A stretch of 38,780 nucleotides of DNA, from NCBI GenBank assembly GCA_903906365.1, contig CAIVKC010000054.1, positions 1-38,780 on the forward strand, given 5' to 3'. Position 1 is the first letter of the stretch; the number at the start of each line of letters is the position of its first letter. Of this stretch, positions 35,691 to 38,780 are shown piece by piece. The position numbers and the translations under genes were made by a program. Under the pieces are notes generated by a model. The model saw nothing but the letters and a program-made list of their open reading frames with translations, ran no database searches and was not told the DNA's origin. This DNA comes from an uncultured Bacteroidota bacterium. Lineage in GTDB: Bacteria > Bacteroidota > Bacteroidia > Chitinophagales > Chitinophagaceae.

Positions 35691-37044
35691 ATACGGGCTT
35701 ATGCATGTATTTTTTGACCAGGCCAAAAAGTTCCTTATAGGACACCCACACATTCCTGAACACATTACGGAAGCTCACATTGATGGTTTTACGAAGCACC
35801 AGGTAGATGACCCCGTAAATAAAGGGAATGGAGGCTATTTCCCCGTATACGGCTCCCATATACCCAAATCTTTTCAGGCCCAGGTAAATGAACAGGAAGC
35901 TGATTGACATTGAATACAGGTTGACCCAGAAATTATACTGAGGCTTTCCGATGGCATCCATGGTAGCTCCAAACTGATAGGAAAAAGGGCGGAAAAAGCT
36001 AAACAGGATGATCAATTGCAGGATAGGTACCGCATCCAGGTATTTTGGACTGGAAATAATTTGAATGATATATCCAGGAAAAATAAAAATCACTATACTC
36101 ACCGGCAGCAGGATACTGATGATGCTTCCCACCATACGCTCAAAGTAAAACCTCACTTTTTCTGTACCATGGGCGGCCATGGCTTCTACATTCTTAGGAA
36201 ACAACACGTCGGCAACTGCAATAGATGGAACATCCATCATAGTGGTTAATCGGGATACGATATTGTAATAAGCTACGGCCGTCGGCGCAATCATCCTGGC
36301 GGTTACAAACTGATCCGCAGAACTGGAAAGGGCTGAAAAAACATTGGTTCCAAAAATGTACTTGCCAAAATGGAACATCCTGATCATAAGCACTTTATCT
36401 ATATCCATACCCCGATAGAGGTATTCTTTAGCCCCAAAGTACAAGGCGATGGTCCCCAGTGATAAAGAAAATATCTGGAGTTTTACCAGGGTCAGTAAGG
36501 TGAGGGAACTTTTGAAAAATAGCAAAAGAAAAATGATACTGCATACAAAAACCCCTTGTCTTAGAAGATATCCGATAAAAATGCTCTGAAACCTGAAATG
36601 AGCCTGGAGTAATACTTCAAAGTGATTGAATGGGATCATAAGCAGAAGTATCACAATTCCCCACATCATTAAAGGATACAACTGCGGTGAATTGAGCAAC
36701 CGCGACAGGGGCACGCCGAAGAAGAACACAACGGAAACTATGACCAGCGTAAAGGCCATATTGGTGATCAGGGAAGAGGTTTGGACCTTGTTCTTGCATC
36801 CCTGGTATTCGGGTTCACTCAGGAATTTGATCATGGGATTGCGCAGCAATCCCTGTTTTACGATTTCAATGAGTGAAATTAATCCCAGAAACAGGGACCA
36901 TACGCCCATTTCCGCGGCTGTAGGAAATACCTTCTTGGCCAGGATCATATATCCCAATACCCCAAAGACAATCAGGGAAAACCGGTTCAGCATGGTGAAA
37001 AATACGGAACGGAACCAAAACGAGCTTAATAGTTTGATTTTCAA
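35641..37044 (-). CDS. Polysaccharide flippase (Wzx/MOP-type), copy 2
   Basis: The 467-residue protein has about 12-14 hydrophobic helices and no signal peptide. The features are those of oligosaccharide flippases of the MOP superfamily: an N-terminal FWFRSVFFTMLNRFSLIVFG and a conserved central loop (SSSADQFVTARMIAPTAVAYYNIVSRLT). The segment SIAVADVLFPKNVEAMAAHG and the late motif ATMDAIGKPQYNFWVNLYSM follow. Such proteins move lipid-linked glycans across the inner membrane. It is clearly paralogous to the next gene upstream along its whole length. The start codon is TTG at 37044, supported by AAGGAG seven bases upstream and by alignment with the paralog; no ATG is available. No glycosyltransferase cluster is visible inside the window to name the glycan. 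Confidence 0.9.
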   Translation of the reverse strand: MKIKLLSSFWFRSVFFTMLNRFSLIVFGVLGYMILAKKVFPTAAEMGVWSLFLGLISLIEIVKQGLLRNPMIKFLSEPEYQGCKNKVQTSSLITNMAFTLVIVSVVFFFGVPLSRLLNSPQLYPLMMWGIVILLLMIPFNHFEVLLQAHFRFQSIFIGYLLRQGVFVCSIIFLLLFFKSSLTLLTLVKLQIFSLSLGTIALYFGAKEYLYRGMDIDKVLMIRMFHFGKYIFGTNVFSALSSSADQFVTARMIAPTAVAYYNIVSRLTTMMDVPSIAVADVLFPKNVEAMAAHGTEKVRFYFERMVGSIISILLPVSIVIFIFPGYIIQIISSPKYLDAVPILQLIILFSFFRPFSYQFGATMDAIGKPQYNFWVNLYSMSISFLFIYLGLKRFGYMGAVYGEIASIPFIYGVIYLVLRKTINVSFRNVFRNVWVSYKELFGLVKKYMHKPVYEPEAGTAQGAFKKPM

Positions 37045-37051
37045 GATAAGG

Positions 37052-37057
37052 CTCCTT
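37052..37057 (-). promoter_or_regulatory. Shine-Dalgarno that fixes a TTG start
   Basis: On the minus strand AAGGAG lies seven bases before the TTG at 37044. This is the ideal distance and one of the few strong ribosome sites in the window. It shows that the flippase very likely starts at TTG rather than at an internal methionine. Confidence 0.75.
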
Positions 37058-37159
37058 TAGTTTGAGATAAAGTAATTGAATTCATAAAACTTCCTTTTCC
37101 GGTCTGATATTTAATCCATTATGTATCAAAAAGTCTTTTCAAACCATTAAACGAAAATA

Positions 37160-38539
37160 TCAGGATACTATTTCTGCTTGGGTATTTTTTTTAAAAATTA
37201 CTGAAATATAATTATATAAATCTTTATATGTTATTAATATATAACCAATTATGCCCCTCAGTGTTATCCCGATGGTTTTGTTAAGAATAATGAATAAAAC
37301 TATGCAACAGATGGTAGAACTGGTTACGGTAGCGTAGAGAGAACCAATCCAGCCAAAAAGGTGTAATCCTTCACTAATGCAAAATAGGTGAAAAGGCATG
37401 TAAAAGATGGTAACCCAGAAGTTTAGGTTTGGTTTACCAATGGCATCCATGGTTACCCCGAAGAGGTAAAAAAACGGCCCGATGCAGCTAAAAACCATAG
37501 TAACCTGCAAAATGGGAATGGCTGGAAGATATTTTTCACTGGCCAGGGTTCTTATAATGAAGCCTGGAAAAAGAAACATCACCAGTGATACCGGCAGAAT
37601 AAAACTCAGGATTCCACCTATCATACGTTCAAAGTTATACCGAACAAGTTTTTTTCCCTCGCTGGCCATGTCAATGACATTTTTAGGGAAAAGGACATCT
37701 GAAACTGCCAGGGACGGCACATCTATCATGTTGGTCATGCGGCCAACAATGTTATAATATCCAATAACTGCATCGGAAAGTGTTCGGTTTGCAGTCAAAA
37801 AGGAGTCCGAGGATCGGGCTATCATGGAAAACACATTTGACCCGAACGTATATTTGGCATAATGAAACATTTCGATGGCAACCAATCGGTTCATTTGCCA
37901 TCCTTTCTGGAAATACTGACTTGCTGCTACGGCAAAAAGGACAAGCGTCGCAAACATAGCAATAATTTGTATCTGCACCAGGGTTACCAGGGTAATATGG
38001 GATTTCAATATAAAATGAAGTATTACAATGCCCAGCAGGAAAAAACCCTGTTTGATACAATAGCCAAAAAAAATATGCCTGAATTTAAAGTGGGCCTGGA
38101 GCAGTATTTCACAATGATCCAGGGGAATCTGGAGCAGCACAAGAACCAGTCCCCAGTAGCAAAGAGGCAACAATTGAGGGGAGCCAAGCCAGTTACAGAA
38201 CATTTTCCCAAAAAAAAGAATAAACACAAGAACCAGGGCTGAAAAAATTATATTGGTTATTAGTACTATCGATTGAATGATATTTTTCTCAATATCTGTT
38301 TTAGTACCTCCCAGAAATTTGATCATGGGGTTCCGAAGCAAAGAAATCTTAATAGTGGAGGAGGAGGAAATGACCGTCTGAAATAATGCCCAAACTCCCA
38401 TTTCAGCGGCTGTCGGAAATACTTTTTTGGCCAGTATCATATAACTGACAGCTCCAAAAATGATAAGCGAAAACCTGTTTGATAAAGTGAAGAAAATGGA
38501 TCTGATCCAAAACGAGGAGAATAATTTTGAAAAATTCAA
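37160..38539 (-). CDS. Polysaccharide flippase (Wzx/MOP-type), copy 1
   Basis: This 459-residue integral membrane protein is paralogous to the flippase 115 bp downstream. Shared blocks include SSFW-RS-FFT, YMILAKKVFPTAAEMGVW, LLRNPMIKFL, LLQAHFKFR, VLFPKNV and TMDAIGKP-NFWV. By eye roughly half of the residues match. It has the 12-14 helix pattern of MOP-family flippases. The only start that includes the conserved N-terminus is TTG at 38539. A stop lies 11 codons above it, no ATG occurs between, and no Shine-Dalgarno is present. The last residues (FKKNTQAEIVS) are divergent. The 115-bp gap to the second copy is AT-rich, and I see no terminator there. Likely the first gene of a flippase-flippase-helical-repeat unit. 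Confidence 0.88.
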   Translation of the reverse strand: MNFSKLFSSFWIRSIFFTLSNRFSLIIFGAVSYMILAKKVFPTAAEMGVWALFQTVISSSSTIKISLLRNPMIKFLGGTKTDIEKNIIQSIVLITNIIFSALVLVFILFFGKMFCNWLGSPQLLPLCYWGLVLVLLQIPLDHCEILLQAHFKFRHIFFGYCIKQGFFLLGIVILHFILKSHITLVTLVQIQIIAMFATLVLFAVAASQYFQKGWQMNRLVAIEMFHYAKYTFGSNVFSMIARSSDSFLTANRTLSDAVIGYYNIVGRMTNMIDVPSLAVSDVLFPKNVIDMASEGKKLVRYNFERMIGGILSFILPVSLVMFLFPGFIIRTLASEKYLPAIPILQVTMVFSCIGPFFYLFGVTMDAIGKPNLNFWVTIFYMPFHLFCISEGLHLFGWIGSLYATVTSSTICCIVLFIILNKTIGITLRGIIGYILITYKDLYNYISVIFKKNTQAEIVS

Positions 38540-38780
38540 ATTTCTAAGTTTTAGGGTCTAACGATTTGAGATCTTTAAAATTAATTTAAATTAAGAGAAA
38601 TCATATTATGCGTGGGCTATTATATGAATGTCAAAAATAAGCTTTTTTCTTATAATTAATATTATGTTAAATAGCCGCGCCAGCCTAGCTTCAGGGGGAA
38701 ATGAAAATACAGCCAATCCAAAAACCGACTTGTAAATTTGAGGATTATGAATAAAAAGACCGGCTGACCTCGGACGGGAA
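38540..38780. other. Right-edge stretch with no complete gene
   Basis: Mostly AT-rich and presumably upstream of the flippase unit. One minus-strand frame is open from the window edge to a TAA at 38662-38664 (39 codons, ending LKLGWRGYLT) and could be the 3' end of a gene outside the window. A second minus frame is also open, to about 38610, so neither is well supported. Confidence 0.25.

Overview
The window looks like a chromosomal segment from a member of the Bacteroidota, most likely the Chitinophagaceae or a close relative. This is judged from gene families rather than from a database search. The lineage-typical features are a secreted protein with a type IX (Por) sorting domain, a GLPGLI-family protein behind a carboxypeptidase-regulatory/outer-membrane-barrel protein, a DUF4421-type protein, a small protein ending in RGPP beside a TolC/RND/MFP efflux operon, few strong Shine-Dalgarno sequences, and promoters of the TTG-N19/20-TAnnTTTG type. 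I see no phage, integrase, transposase, CRISPR array or plasmid replication gene, so this is mostly ordinary core chromosome with some accessory surface genes.

Layout: 1-246 is the 5' end of miaB, running off the left edge on the minus strand. 389-3959 (minus) holds a GLPGLI protein and an outer-membrane barrel gene that is split by an apparent single-base frameshift near 3118. 4129-7304 (plus) carries the glycogen branching enzyme glgB and a secreted TPR protein. 7392-9185 (minus) is argS. 9360-14800 (plus) holds a GtrA-family membrane protein, a fused glycosyltransferase/HAD phosphatase, a DUF4421-like protein and dnaK with a palindromic terminator. 15096-17057 (plus) is a glycine-rich T9SS cargo protein. 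17185-17602 is a self-contained small-gene unit: promoter, about 125-nt leader, 66-aa ORF and terminator. 17601-19657 (minus) has a membrane-anchored MutS-family ATPase and a small membrane protein with its own terminator. 19784-23600 (plus) has a CBM20-containing 4-alpha-glucanotransferase (malQ) and a dipeptide epimerase. 23616-29923 (minus) is a tripartite RND efflux operon headed by a small RGPP protein. 30235-33726 (minus) has a small exported protein, tRNA-Pro(CGG), nnr and a serine hydrolase lipoprotein. 33864-35102 (plus) is serA. 35166-38539 (minus) has two tandem paralogous polysaccharide flippases and a helical-repeat protein overlapping the second one.

Functional threads: glgB and malQ act on glycogen or maltodextrin. 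The GT/HAD fusion resembles glucosyl-3-phosphoglycerate synthase joined to a phosphatase and could make a glucosylglycerate-type solute. The efflux genes form one operon that reads outer-membrane channel, pump, adaptor. The flippases and GtrA protein point to surface polysaccharide work.

The items I would look at first are the GT81-like/HAD fusion, the 66-aa gene with its structured leader, the RGPP protein, the membrane MutS, and the broken barrel gene. None of these amounts to a demonstrated new system.
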